From contig CAJYUW010000009.1 in assembly GCA_913778205.1 (NCBI GenBank), positions 26,197 through 90,196 on the forward strand: a DNA stretch of 64,000 bases. Reading direction: 5' to 3'. Below the pieces are notes generated by a model, which did not search any database, was not told where the DNA came from, and was given only the letters and a program-made list of their open reading frames with translations. A program made the translations under genes and the position numbers. Each line of letters begins with the position of its first letter. Positions within the stretch are counted from its first letter, which is position 1. Below, one piece after another: positions 38,512-48,202 of the stretch. The stretch comes from an uncultured Curtobacterium sp. (GTDB taxonomy: Bacteria; Actinomycetota; Actinomycetes; Actinomycetales; Microbacteriaceae).

Positions 38512-39000
38512 GTGCCCGCTCTCACCGCAGTCCCCCGCCCGCGGACCCACCGCACGACCCGGGTGCTCGCGGCGCTCACCGCGCTCGCACTGGCGGCCGC
38601 CGTCGGAGCACGCGTCGCGGTCGACCTGCTCGAGGCCGGCGCCTCCCTCCCGGTCCGGTACAGCACCGTGCCGCCGTCGGACTGGTACCCGACGGTCACG
38701 ACCGCCCTCGCGCAGGTCGCCGTCGGGTGCGTGGGTGCCGCGGTCCTGCTGTTCGGCGCGACCCTCGTCGTCGTGGTCCGGCGAGGGTCGGGGCGTCCCC
38801 GCGCCGGATGGCTCGCCGGCGGTGCGCTCGCGCTGGCGCTCGGCGCCGCGGGGGCATCGGTCGTCGCCGGCGGACAGACCGACTTCGCGGCGATGTCCGA
38901 GTGGGCCACCTGGCGGACCGCGCTCGCCGGCCTGGCCGTGGCGTGCCTCCCGGCCCTCTGCCTGGCGGTCCTGCGGGCGCGCGCCGTGCGCGCCCGGTGA
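38512..39000 (+). CDS. Four-helix membrane protein of unknown function
   Basis: A 162-residue protein from a GTG start at 38512. Four hydrophobic segments can be seen: residues about 18-39, 62-87, 100-122 and 138-158, with short basic loops. A start further upstream would read through repeat DNA. No family recognised; coding is supported by clean alternation of helices and loops. Confidence 0.6.
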   Translation: MPALTAVPRPRTHRTTRVLAALTALALAAAVGARVAVDLLEAGASLPVRYSTVPPSDWYPTVTTALAQVAVGCVGAAVLLFGATLVVVVRRGSGRPRAGWLAGGALALALGAAGASVVAGGQTDFAAMSEWATWRTALAGLAVACLPALCLAVLRARAVRAR

Positions 39001-39323
39001 TCACTACCGCGCCTCGTCCCCGACGTCACGCGCGTCGCGGACCGGGTCCGACGCCGTCGCGGACCCGCGGACCGCGTCCGACGCCGTCGCGGACTCGTGG
39101 ACCGCGCTGTCGACGGGGTCCAGGATCAGCTCGGACGGGACGGACGCCGAACCGGAGCCGGTGAACCGTACAGCCGCCGCCTCCGGTCCGAACGGACGAC
39201 CTCGGCGACGAGCGCAGCGTCCGAGCCGACCGGCTCGATGGCGGCCCCGTCCCGCTCGACATCGCTAGCGATCTGCTCCGGGTAGCCGGCGACGGCGTCG
39301 CGCGCCGCCGACCGCCCACGGTC
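39001..39323. other. Intergenic region with 27-bp repeat before lepA end
   Basis: 323 bp with no supportable gene. Two 27-bp copies (39038-39064 and 39068-39094, one mismatch) start 30 bp apart. The rest shows no clear signal; no obvious terminator for lepA was found beyond GC-rich inverted fragments. Confidence 0.6.
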
Positions 39324-41171
39324 CTACTTCTTCTTCTCCTCGACGTCCCCCGAGAGCGCGGCGATGAAGGCTTCCTGCGGGACCTCGACCCGGCCGACCA
39401 TCTTCATGCGCTTCTTGCCCTCCTTCTGCTTCTCGAGGAGCTTGCGCTTGCGGGTGATGTCACCGCCGTAGCACTTCGCGAGGACGTCCTTCCGCATCGC
39501 CCGGATGCTCTCGCGAGCGATGATGCGGGCGCCGATGGCGGCCTGGATCGGAACCTCGAACTGCTGCCGCGGGATGAGCTTCCGGAGCCGCTCGGTCATG
39601 AGCGTGCCGTACGCGTACGCCTTGTCGCGGTGGACGATCGCGCTGAACGCGTCGACCTGCTCACCCTGCAGCAGGATGTCGACCTTGACGAGGTCGGCCG
39701 CCTGGTCCCCCGTGGGCTCGTAGTCGAGCGAGGCGTAGCCCTGCGTCTTGCTCTTGAGCTGGTCGAAGAAGTCGAAGACGATCTCGCCGAGCGGGATCTC
39801 GTAGCGGATCTCGACGCGGTCCTCGCCGAGGTACTCCATGCCGAGGAGGGAACCTCGGCGCGACTGGCAGAGCTCCATGATCGCGCCGACGTAGTCCTTC
39901 GGCGCGAGGATCGCGGCGCGCACCATCGGCTCGCGGACCTCGACGATGCGGCCGCCCGGGAACTCGGACGGGTTCGTGACCTCGGTCACGGAGTTGTCCT
40001 CGTTCGTGACCTCGTAGATCACGCTCGGGGCGGTGGTGATGAGGTCGAGGCCGAACTCACGGCTGAGACGCTCGGTGATGATCTCGAGGTGCAGCAGGCC
40101 GAGGAAGCCGCAGCGGAACCCGAACCCGAGCGCCACGGACGTCTCGGGTTCGTACACGAGGGCGGCGTCGGACAGCTTGAGCTTGTCGAGTGCTTCGCGG
40201 AGGTCCGGGTAGTCGGAACCGTCGATCGGGTAGAGCCCCGAGAACACCATCGGCTTCGGGTCGGTGTAGCCGGCGAGCGGATCGGTCGCCGGCTTCTGGG
40301 CGCTCGTGACGGTGTCGCCGACCTTCGACTGGCGGACGTCCTTCACACCGGTGATCAGGTAGCCGACCTCGCCGACGCTGAGCCCCTTCGTCGGCTTCGG
40401 CTCGGGCGACGACACCCCGATCTCGAGGATCTCGTGCGTCGTCTTCGTCGACATCATCTGGACCTTCTCGCGCGGCGAGATGGTGCCGTCCACCATGCGG
40501 ACGTACGTGACGACGCCACGGTAGCTGTCGTAGACGGAGTCGAAGATCATCGCGCGGGGCGGAGCGTCGACCGTGCCGACGGGCGGCGGCACCGTGCCGA
40601 CGACCCGGTCGAGGAGCTCGGGGACACCCACACCGGTCTTGCCCGAGACGCGCAGTACGTCTTCGGGCTTGCCGCCGATGAGCTGCGCGAGCTCGGCAGC
40701 GTACTTGTCCGGCTCGGCGGCCGGCAGGTCGATCTTGTTGAGGACCGGGATGATCTCGAGGTCGTTCTCGAGCGCCAGGTAGAGGTTCGCGAGCGTCTGC
40801 GCCTCGATGCCCTGCGCGGCGTCGACGAGCAGGATCGCGCCCTCGCACGCGGCGAGCGAGCGTGAGACCTCGTACGAGAAGTCGACGTGCCCCGGGGTGT
40901 CGATCATGTTGAGGGCGAACGTCTTGCCGTCGAGCTCCCACGGCATGCGGACCGCCTGCGACTTGATCGTGATGCCGCGCTCGCGCTCGATGTCCATGCG
41001 GTCGAGGTACTGCGCGCGCATCGCCCGCTCCTCGACGATGCCGGTGATCTGCAGCATGCGGTCGGCCAGCGTGGACTTGCCGTGGTCGATGTGCGCGATG
41101 ATGCAGAAGTTGCGGATCGCCTCGGCCGGGGTCGCGGCGGGCTCGAGCGGCGCAGATGCTTGTGGGCTCAC
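39324..41171 (-). CDS. lepA: Elongation factor 4 (LepA)
   Basis: A 615-residue translational GTPase that back-translocates ribosomes. G1 is AHIDHGKS, G2 with RERGITI, G3 DTPGHVDF, G4 NKID. The C-terminal LepA-specific domain (from about residue 495: [35 protein letters not shown] and the [16 protein letters not shown] stretch) separates it from EF-G. It is typed here by these features and by its hemW neighbourhood. Confidence 0.97.
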   Translation of the reverse strand: MSPQASAPLEPAATPAEAIRNFCIIAHIDHGKSTLADRMLQITGIVEERAMRAQYLDRMDIERERGITIKSQAVRMPWELDGKTFALNMIDTPGHVDFSYEVSRSLAACEGAILLVDAAQGIEAQTLANLYLALENDLEIIPVLNKIDLPAAEPDKYAAELAQLIGGKPEDVLRVSGKTGVGVPELLDRVVGTVPPPVGTVDAPPRAMIFDSVYDSYRGVVTYVRMVDGTISPREKVQMMSTKTTHEILEIGVSSPEPKPTKGLSVGEVGYLITGVKDVRQSKVGDTVTSAQKPATDPLAGYTDPKPMVFSGLYPIDGSDYPDLREALDKLKLSDAALVYEPETSVALGFGFRCGFLGLLHLEIITERLSREFGLDLITTAPSVIYEVTNEDNSVTEVTNPSEFPGGRIVEVREPMVRAAILAPKDYVGAIMELCQSRRGSLLGMEYLGEDRVEIRYEIPLGEIVFDFFDQLKSKTQGYASLDYEPTGDQAADLVKVDILLQGEQVDAFSAIVHRDKAYAYGTLMTERLRKLIPRQQFEVPIQAAIGARIIARESIRAMRKDVLAKCYGGDITRKRKLLEKQKEGKKRMKMVGRVEVPQEAFIAALSGDVEEKKK

Positions 41172-41281
41172 GGTTCCTCAGGGGTCGGGGCGGTCGAACG
41201 ATTGTCCCACGTCCTCGTGCGCGCAGCGCGCAGCCGCGAGCCGACCTGTGGACGGGCACGGTGCCGTGGTCGGCTGTGCAG

Positions 41282-41329
41282 GACGGACGGGAGGAACGGG
41301 GCGGGCCCGCACCGCGCCTCCCGTCCGTC
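41282..41329 (-). terminator. Hairpin at the end of the aminotransferase gene
   Basis: Arms of 13 bp (GACGGACGGGAGG and complement) around a GC-rich centre. One arm runs into the stop codon. Same hairpin family as at 19638 and 23493. Confidence 0.72.
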
Positions 41330-42494
41330 AGACGGTCGCCGTGGCGGGCGCGGGCAGCGCGGCCAGGCCGCGCCGCAGGTCGTCGGCGGTCGCCGCGAGG
41401 CAGACGCGGATCCAGCCCTCCCCGGTGCGGCCGAAGGCACTGCCGGGCGCGACCGCCACGTGTTCGCGCTGGAGCAGCGCCAGCGCCCACTCGGCCACGT
41501 CGCCGTCGGTGGTGTGCGAGACGTCGACCCAGAGGTAGAACGCGCCGCGCGGGTCGAGGTAGCGGATGCCGGCGGCGTCGAGCACTTCCTTCGCGACGCC
41601 GAGGTTGGTGCGGTAGTGCTCCCGGGCGTCCTGCACGGCCGAGTGGTCCCCCACGATCGCTGCGAGGGCCGCGTACTGGTCCGGCTCGGCGACGCAGCTG
41701 ATCATCGCCTCCTGGGTCGTCCGCATCGTCCGGCCGAGCCCCTTCGGCGTGACCAGGTAGCCGACGCGGACACCGGTCATCGCGTAGGTCTTGCTCAGCG
41801 AGAAGACCGAGAACACCCGGTCGTCGTCGTCGAGCGCGGCCATGCTCACGTGCCGGGTCCCGTAGGTGAAGTACTCGTAGACCTCGTCGCTGATCACCCA
41901 CAGGTCGTGACGTTGCGCCAACGCCAGGAGGTCCCGGAGGGTCTCCTCGCCGAACACCGAACCGAGGGGGTTCGACGGCGAGTTCACGATGATGGCCCGG
42001 GTGCGGTCGGTGATGCTCGCCTCGAGCGCGGAGAGGTCCGGCTCGAAGCCGTGCTGCGGGGTGAGCTGGTACGGCACCGGGACCGCGCCGAGGATGTGCG
42101 CGTTCATCGTGAAGGTCGTGTAGCCGGGGTCGGGGACGAGGACCTCGTCGCCCGGGCTCAGGACGAGCGTCATCGCCTGGAAGAGGGCCTGCGTCGCGCC
42201 GATCGTCATCCAGACCTGCTCGAGGTCGACCTCGATGCGGTTCTCCCGCCGGAGCTTGTCCCGGATCGCCTGACGGAGCGGCACGATCCCGCCGTTCGGC
42301 GTGTAGTCGGTGCGGTCCTCGGTCCAGGCCCGACGGGCTGCCTCGCCGATGTGCGGCGCGACCGGGACGTCCGGCTCGCCGACGACGAGCATGGTGACGT
42401 CGGTTCCGTCCTGGCGGAGGAGGGCGGCCTGCTCGAAGACCCTGCGGATGCAGGAGGCGGGGACGGTCTCGATGCGGGGTGCGAGCGAAGGCAT
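41328..42494 (-). CDS. Class I/II pyridoxal-phosphate aminotransferase
   Basis: A 388-residue aminotransferase of the aspartate aminotransferase fold. It shows YTPNGGIVPLRQAIRDKL, GATQALFQAM, the NSPSNPLGS cofactor-binding Asn, SDEVYEYFTY, SKTYAMTGVRVGY with the PLP Lys, and the C-terminal substrate Arg in GEGWIRVCLA. The ATG at 42494 fits the family start. Amino acid substrate unknown. Confidence 0.93.
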   Translation of the reverse strand: MPSLAPRIETVPASCIRRVFEQAALLRQDGTDVTMLVVGEPDVPVAPHIGEAARRAWTEDRTDYTPNGGIVPLRQAIRDKLRRENRIEVDLEQVWMTIGATQALFQAMTLVLSPGDEVLVPDPGYTTFTMNAHILGAVPVPYQLTPQHGFEPDLSALEASITDRTRAIIVNSPSNPLGSVFGEETLRDLLALAQRHDLWVISDEVYEYFTYGTRHVSMAALDDDDRVFSVFSLSKTYAMTGVRVGYLVTPKGLGRTMRTTQEAMISCVAEPDQYAALAAIVGDHSAVQDAREHYRTNLGVAKEVLDAAGIRYLDPRGAFYLWVDVSHTTDGDVAEWALALLQREHVAVAPGSAFGRTGEGWIRVCLAATADDLRRGLAALPAPATATV

Positions 42495-42557
42495 GGTCGT
42501 CACGGTACCGATCCCGTGTTGCGGCGCGGTTTCGGCCGGTTCCCAGGCCGTGTTGCT

Positions 42558-42586
42558 TTGGCCGCCGGCCCGGCTCCTGGTAGTGT
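42558..42586 (+). promoter_or_regulatory. Probable promoter of rpsT
   Basis: TTGGCC and TAGTGT hexamers are 17 bp apart, with TG before the -10 box, about 105 bp upstream of the rpsT start. The match to consensus is moderate. Confidence 0.4.
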
Positions 42587-42694
42587 TGGTGGCTGGCTTC
42601 CGCGTTCCCCGCCCACGGGTGGAACGCGATGCGACCAAGGGCCCCTCTACCCAGCGGTCGCGACCACCCGTAGAGACGAACAGGAGCACCACGC

Positions 42695-42955
42695 ATGGCG
42701 AACATCAAGTCGCAGATCAAGCGCATCAAGACCAACCTCAAGGCCACCGAGCGGAACAAGGCGTACCGCTCGGAGCTCAAGACGTACATCCGCCACACCA
42801 ACGAGGCGATCGCCGCGGGCGACAAGGACAAGGCCGTCGCGGCCCTGGCCATCGCGTCGAAGAAGCTCGACAAGGCCGTGAGCAAGGGTGTCATCCACAA
42901 GAACCAGGCCGCGAACCGCAAGTCGGCCATCGCGAAGAAGGTCTCGGCTCTCTGA
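42695..42955 (+). CDS. rpsT: 30S ribosomal protein S20
   Basis: An 86-residue basic, helical ribosomal protein that binds 16S r[33 protein letters not shown] and [27 protein letters not shown], all typical. AGGAG precedes the ATG by 9 bases. A strong terminator follows. Confidence 0.98.
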   Translation: MANIKSQIKRIKTNLKATERNKAYRSELKTYIRHTNEAIAAGDKDKAVAALAIASKKLDKAVSKGVIHKNQAANRKSAIAKKVSAL

Positions 42956-42968
42956 GTCCGACCCCTCG

Positions 42969-42999
42969 AAGGCCCCGCACCGTTCCGGTGCGGGGCCTT
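42969..42999 (+). terminator. Terminator of rpsT
   Basis: A perfect 14-bp stem (AAGGCCCCGCACCG and complement) with a 3-base loop, 13 bp after the rpsT stop. Confidence 0.88.
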
Positions 43000-43109
43000 C
43001 GTCGTGTGCGGGGGTTCGTCGTGTGGGGGTTTCGTCGTGGGCGGGGGTTTCGTCGTGGGCGGGGCGGGTCGGCCGGTCGGGTCAGGCGGGCGGCAGGGCG
43101 GTCGATGCC

Positions 43110-43385
43110 GAACGACATGGCCGATGTCGTACGACAGCGGCCATGTCGCCGGTTGCGCACGCGCGGGTGCGGCGTCCGCAAGGAACGACGCGACCGACGT
43201 CGTACGACAGCGGCACTGTCACCGTTTGCGCACGCGCGAGTGCGGCGTCCGCAAGGAACGACGCGACCGATGTCGTACGACAACGGCACTGTCACCGCAC
43301 GCGCCGCGCACGCGCGAGTACAGCGTCTGCAAGCACCGACGTGACCGACGTGACCACCGTGACCGACGTCGTACGACGGCAACGC
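43110..43385. repeat. Tandem repeats (~73 bp) carrying GTCGTACGAC palindromes
   Basis: The palindrome GTCGTACGAC occurs at 43126, 43199, 43272 and 43368, at spacings of 73, 73 and 96 bp, within repeats that also share CACTGTCACCG, GCGCACGCGCGAGTGC and CGCAAGGAACGACGCGACCG. The 516-bp gap between rpsT and holA holds nothing else I can support apart from short GGGGGTTTCGTCGTGGG repeats at about 43010-43065. Confidence 0.85.
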
Positions 43386-43471
43386 GGTCGTCGGACCCCG
43401 GCGACGCCGACGTCCGGCCTCGGCACCGTCCTCGGGCAGCAGCGCCCCGCGCCCGTCGACCCCGTGATCCC

Positions 43472-44491
43472 TCAGCGGTCCTCGCCGCGCCGGGCGATCG
43501 TCCGCACCATGACCTCGAGCGCGTAGTGGGCGTCACGCGAGCCACCCTTCACTGCCGTGTCCGCCGCCGCGATGCTCAGGATCGCGTTCGCCAGCCCGGC
43601 CTCACTCCACCCCGCGACGTCGCGCTGTGCCCGCTGCACCTGCCACGGCGCCATCCCGAGCGCCGACGCCGCCTGGCCGCTCGAGCCCCGGAACGCGCTG
43701 ACCTTGGCCATCGTGCGGATCTTGCTCGCGAACGCGGCCACGATCGGCACCGGGGCTTCTCCGGTCGCGAGGGCATGCCGCAGTTCGACGATCGCCGGAG
43801 CCGACCGCCCCGCGAGCGCGATGTCGGCGACCTTGAAGGCGTTCGTCTCGACGCGGCCGCCGTAGTACTTGTCGACGACCTTGTCGGTGATCTCCTCGGC
43901 GGAGTCCGCCAGGAGTTGACGGCAGGCGGCCGCCAACTCCGCGAGGTCGTCCGCGAACGCCGCGACGAGCGTCCGGACGGCGGACGGCGCGATCTTGCGT
44001 CGAGCAGCCCGGAACTCGGCGTTGACGAAGTCGATGCGGTCGGTCTCCCGCTTGAGCTCGTCGCACTGGATCTCGACCCCGCCTCCGACGCCGCTACGGA
44101 TCGTGTCGAGCAGCTTCTTGCCGCGCATCCCGCCGCCGTGCCGCAGCACGAGCGTGACGTCGTCCGCCGGCCCCTCGAGGTACGAGATCGTCTCCGTGAT
44201 GAACGCGTCGGTGCACTTCTCGACGTTGGTCACCCGGACGAGCCGGGGCTCGCCGAACAACGACGGGCTCGCCAGCGTCGCCAGCAGTCCGGGGGCGTAC
44301 TGGTCCGCCTCGAGGTCGTGCACCTCGATCGCGGGGTCTTCCCCGACGAGCAGGTCGCGCAGCACGCTGATCGCTCGGTCGGCCAGGAACGCCTCGGGCC
44401 CGGTGACCAGGACCACCGGCGCCGGACGGACGCCCGACCACGGGACCTGGTCGATCTTCGCGGCGGCGCGCGCGGGCTTCTTGGCGGGCAT
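43472..44491 (-). CDS. holA: DNA polymerase III subunit delta
   Basis: A 339-residue clamp-loader subunit that opens the sliding clamp. It has an AAA+-like N-terminus (VVLVTGPEAFLADRAISVLRDLL) without a functional Walker A, FGEPRLVRVTNVE, and a helical C-terminus (AHYALEVMVRTIARRGED). It normally lies just downstream of comEC, as it does here. Confidence 0.94.
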   Translation of the reverse strand: MPAKKPARAAAKIDQVPWSGVRPAPVVLVTGPEAFLADRAISVLRDLLVGEDPAIEVHDLEADQYAPGLLATLASPSLFGEPRLVRVTNVEKCTDAFITETISYLEGPADDVTLVLRHGGGMRGKKLLDTIRSGVGGGVEIQCDELKRETDRIDFVNAEFRAARRKIAPSAVRTLVAAFADDLAELAAACRQLLADSAEEITDKVVDKYYGGRVETNAFKVADIALAGRSAPAIVELRHALATGEAPVPIVAAFASKIRTMAKVSAFRGSSGQAASALGMAPWQVQRAQRDVAGWSEAGLANAILSIAAADTAVKGGSRDAHYALEVMVRTIARRGEDR

Positions 44492-46217
44492 GCGTTCCTT
44501 CCGGTGCGGCGGCCGATCGGTGCTCCGGCCGCGCTGACGATCCTACGGCCGACCACCGACCCGTCGGCCCGCCCGCCCGCGGCAGCGACGGGACGGTTGA
44601 ACCGAGGGCTGCCGCCCGCCGCCCGGACGGGATGCTCGCACCCGGGTCCGCCGTCCGCTCGGTCCACACGCGCGGTCCTCCGTCCCCGGGAGCCAGCACC
44701 ACCGTGCCGTGCAGGTCGGTCCGGTACACGGCGGAGCCGGACGCCGCGAGCAGGTCGAGCGTCCGCTGCGTGGGATGCCCGTAGGTGTTGTCCGCGCCGA
44801 CGCCGATCAGCGCCACACGGGCCCTGACCGCGCGGTAGAGGCCCGCGTCCTGGTCGGCGGACCCGTGGTGCGAGACCTTGACGACGTCGACCGGCGTGAC
44901 GGCCCCGATGTCGGCCCGCATCCGGCGTTGCGATGCCTCCCCGAGGTCGCCGAGCAGCAGCGCGGAGGGCACCCGCTCGGCTCCGTCGCGCCCCGTGACG
45001 CGGAGCACGATGCTCGCGTCGTTGCCCGACGCCGACGAGCTCGACCGCGGCCACAGCGCCTCGAGCCGGAGCAGCCCGAGGTCGACGACGGTCCCCGCGG
45101 AGGCCCGGAGGACCTCCGCACCCGCGGCTGCGAGCCCCCGGACCACCCGTTCGTCCGCGGGGCGTCCGGCGGGGCCGACGAGGGCGGTCGCCACCGAGGC
45201 CTCTACCGCTGCGACGGCACCGATGTGGTCGCGGTCGAAGTGCGTCACCACGAGCAGGTCGATCCGGTCGACGTGCACCAAGTCGAGACACGCCCGCAGC
45301 CGCTCCGGTTCGTCCCCGGTGTCGACGAGTGCGACGGCCCCGCCCGAGCGGAGGAGGACCGCGTCGCCCTGCCCGACGTCGCACGCCGCGATCGTCCAGT
45401 CGCCGGGCACCGTCCCGCGCACCACGAGCCGGGGAACGCCGACCGCACCGATCCCGACCACCAGCACCACGCCGGCCGTGAGCAGCAGGGGGATCCGGCT
45501 CCGGCCCCGGACGAGCACGGCGACCGCGACGCACGCCCCCGCGATGGTCGCGAGTGCGACGCCGACGACCCCGGGCGGCCACGGCGCCGACGCTCCCGGC
45601 AGGGCGGCCGCCGTCTCGGCGATCCAGCCGACCGCGGTCGCCGGCACCCAGGCGACGGTCGCGAGCACACCGGCGCCCTCGGGCCAAAGCGGCGCGAGGA
45701 GGCACGCGGCGAGACCGATCACCGTGATCACCGGTGCGAGGGGTTCCGCGAGCAGGTTCGCCGGCACCCCGTAGGTCGGCACCACCGGTGCGAGCAGGAT
45801 CGTCACCGGCCAGCACGCCACCTGCGCGACCACGGGCACGGCCAGCGCGGTGGCGACCGTCGGCCAGAGCCTGCGGGCGAGGAGCGCGGTGAGCGGCGGG
45901 GCGAGCACGACGATCCCGGCGGTCGCGAGCACGGACAGCGCGAACGCGAACGACCGCGCGTACCAGGGGTCGACGACGAGCATGCCGACCACGGCGAGGG
46001 CGACGAGCGGGACGCCGCGGACCGGACGCCCGGACAGGTGCACGACGAGGACGACGACCGCCATCACGGTGGCCCGGACGATCGAGGGATCCGGGCGGAC
46101 CAGCACGACGAAGCCGAGCAGGAACGCCATCGCGACCGCTGCCCGCGCCGTCCGCGGGAGACCGCACGCGCGACCCAGCAGCACCACGAGCCCGACGATC
46201 ACGGCGCAGTTCGCCCC
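44094..46217 (-). pseudogene. comEC: comEC, 5'-truncated by element insertion
   Basis: ComEC is the membrane channel for DNA uptake. The remaining part begins in the V-S-G-A-N-C motif at the start of the competence domain, has about eight membrane helices, then the metallo-beta-lactamase-like domain (VTHFDRDHIGAV, KVSHHGSADQDA, GVGADNTYGHPT). All sequence before the SGAN motif is missing and replaced by the serine integrase region. Homology ends near 44640, yet the frame stays open to 44094 and overlaps the start of holA in another frame; this tail is probably not natural comEC sequence. The gene should be non-functional unless the element excises. Confidence 0.85.
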
Positions 46218-46240
46218 GGATACAGTTACAGAAGGAGGGG
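46205..46240. mobile_element. Left junction (att site) of the integrated element in comEC
   Basis: comEC coding sequence ends within about 20 bp of here, and the serine integrase starts at 46244. Large serine integrases usually sit beside one of their attachment sites, so the crossover lies in this short span. The exact core dinucleotide cannot be set without the intact comEC sequence or the other end. Confidence 0.65.
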
Positions 46241-46243
46241 CGT

Positions 46244-47773
46244 ATGTCTGACTTGAGCGTTCGTGAGTACCTGAGAGTGTCAAGGGACCGGTCTGGGGAG
46301 GGCAAAAGCCCAGATCAGCAACACGATGACAACCTGAGATCGATAGCTCAGAACGGCTGGGCGCTACACCCTTTCCCGCCCTACCGCGACGACGATCGCA
46401 GCGCCAGCCGCTTCGCCACCAAGACCCGCGAAGACTTCGGACGCCTCATCGACGATCTCGAGCATGACACGTTCGGCGCAGAGATCTTGGCCATCTGGGA
46501 GTCAAGTCGCGGATCCCGACGAGTCGGCGAATGGGTCGACCTCGTCGACCTCTGCAAGCGACGCGGGGTGCGCATCTGGGTCACGACCCATGGCCGGCTC
46601 TACGACCCAGCGGTCGCGCGCGATCGACGGAGCCTTCTCGAGGATGCAGTCGACGCCGAGTACGAGTCCGACAAAACGTCCGAACGCTTGCTGCGCAGCG
46701 TTCGCGCCGCCGCCGAGCTCGGCAAACCACACGGGAAGAATCTCTACGGATACCGCCGCGTCTACGACCCCCAGACCCGCCGACTACTTCGCATCGAGGA
46801 GCACCCAGAGCAAGCCCCAATCGTCAAGGAGGCCGCTCAGCGCATCCTCCGCGGAGACTCCTTCTATGCCGTCGCCAGAGACCTGAACGAACGTGGCGTG
46901 CCTGCCAGACGACCCGCTCGGAAAGACCATCGCACGAGCGTCGGCTGGACACCCCCTGCGGTGAAGCAGATGCTCTCGACCGCAGCGTACGGGGGCAAAC
47001 GCTTACACAAGGGCGAAATTGTGAGTGACGCAGTCTGGCCGGCACTTATCGAGTTCGAGACGTGGGAGAGGCTTCAGGCGTTGATGTCCCCGAAAAGCCG
47101 TCGGCGAACGAACGACTGGCCTGCCGCGCACTTGCTCGCAGGCATCGCGATATGCAGCGTCTGCGGTGCCCCGTTACGGGTCGGACGCCAGAACGCGGGT
47201 AAGCGCACGCTGGACGACAGCTCCACGGTCGAGCGCAAGACGTACCTGACCTACGTCTGCCCTGGCGTGCCGGGCCGACCAGGACCCGACGGCAAGAAGG
47301 GCTTCCACGTTGGGATGCGCAAGGAGCTGCTCGACGAGGCCGTAATCGAGCTCCTCTTCAAGCGCCTTGAGCAACCCGACTTCCTCGCCAGGCAGGAAGT
47401 CGATGAGGAGAACGTGCGCACGGAGCGTGACTCGCTCCTGGAGGAGATCAACAGTTATCGGTCGTACCTCGATCAGGTCCGCGATCAGGCCGCGCAGGAG
47501 ATGCGCTTCGAACTTATCCTCGATCAGGAGAAGCGGCTTGCACCGAAGATCGCCGCAGCTGAGCGTCGTCTGGCTCAGCTCACGGCAACGGATCCGCTCA
47601 TCATGCAGATCCTTGCTGACGGGGGCGTGCGCGAACGATGGGCGTCTATGGAGCTCGCGGACCAGCGTCGTGTTGTGCGAGCGATCATGACGCCGGTGGT
47701 GAAGCCAATCGGACGGGACTGGAGAGGCAAGCGAGGCATGAACTGGGAACGCATTGAGGTCCTGTGGCGCTGA
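46244..47773 (+). CDS. int: Large serine integrase
   Basis: A 509-residue site-specific recombinase. The resolvase catalytic domain has Ser13 in YLRVSRDRSG, then WESSRGSR and the GVRIWV strand; the recombinase domain follows (NLYGYRRVYDP, ARDLNERGVPAR, MLSTAAYGGKR), then a zinc-ribbon-like segment (ICSVCGAPL..YVCPG), a coiled-coil stretch about residues 380-440 and a C-terminal domain. GGAGGGG lies 4 bases before the ATG. It abuts truncated comEC, so it is the enzyme that inserted the element. Reverse reaction would need a directionality factor. Confidence 0.95.
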   Translation: MSDLSVREYLRVSRDRSGEGKSPDQQHDDNLRSIAQNGWALHPFPPYRDDDRSASRFATKTREDFGRLIDDLEHDTFGAEILAIWESSRGSRRVGEWVDLVDLCKRRGVRIWVTTHGRLYDPAVARDRRSLLEDAVDAEYESDKTSERLLRSVRAAAELGKPHGKNLYGYRRVYDPQTRRLLRIEEHPEQAPIVKEAAQRILRGDSFYAVARDLNERGVPARRPARKDHRTSVGWTPPAVKQMLSTAAYGGKRLHKGEIVSDAVWPALIEFETWERLQALMSPKSRRRTNDWPAAHLLAGIAICSVCGAPLRVGRQNAGKRTLDDSSTVERKTYLTYVCPGVPGRPGPDGKKGFHVGMRKELLDEAVIELLFKRLEQPDFLARQEVDEENVRTERDSLLEEINSYRSYLDQVRDQAAQEMRFELILDQEKRLAPKIAAAERRLAQLTATDPLIMQILADGGVRERWASMELADQRRVVRAIMTPVVKPIGRDWRGKRGMNWERIEVLWR

Positions 47774-47853
47774 CACTTTGATGCCGCGCTCAGCCTGACA
47801 TCTCACGCCCGCTCGTTCGGAGTTAACCGAGCACGATTGTCGGACGTAACCGT

Positions 47854-47982
47854 GTAGCGACGTACTGAAGGAGCTGTAGCCACGAGAGTGCTCTGCCGAA
47901 ACACGCCCGCGACGAGCAAGTTGCTACCGCCCGCTACATCGCTACGTCACTTCTTGCTGCCCGGGAGGTGTAGCTCCGTAGC
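47854..47982. promoter_or_regulatory. Cluster of GTAGC/GCTAC motifs, iteron-like
   Basis: GTAGC or its complement GCTAC occurs at 47854, 47876, 47923, 47933, 47941, 47970 and 47978, seven times in about 130 bp, four of them as TGTAGC/GCTACA. It lies between int and the hairpin array. It could bind the excisionase, the primase or another element protein. Confidence 0.45.
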
Positions 47983-48202
47983 GCTGTAACGAACAGTTTC
48001 AGGCGTGTGCTCGAAGCAGCAGTCGCTCGCACACCCCTCCGACTCCTCGCCGAGATTATCGTTACGCGGTTACGCCGGCACGAGGTCCCATGAGTCATGG
48101 CGTCCACGTTTGTTCGAACTGTGTCACCACTTGCGCCGGATGTCTGCTAGTGTTCTCGAGCTCGTCACACTGATGAGCGCACAACTACACACGGACTACT
48201 CA

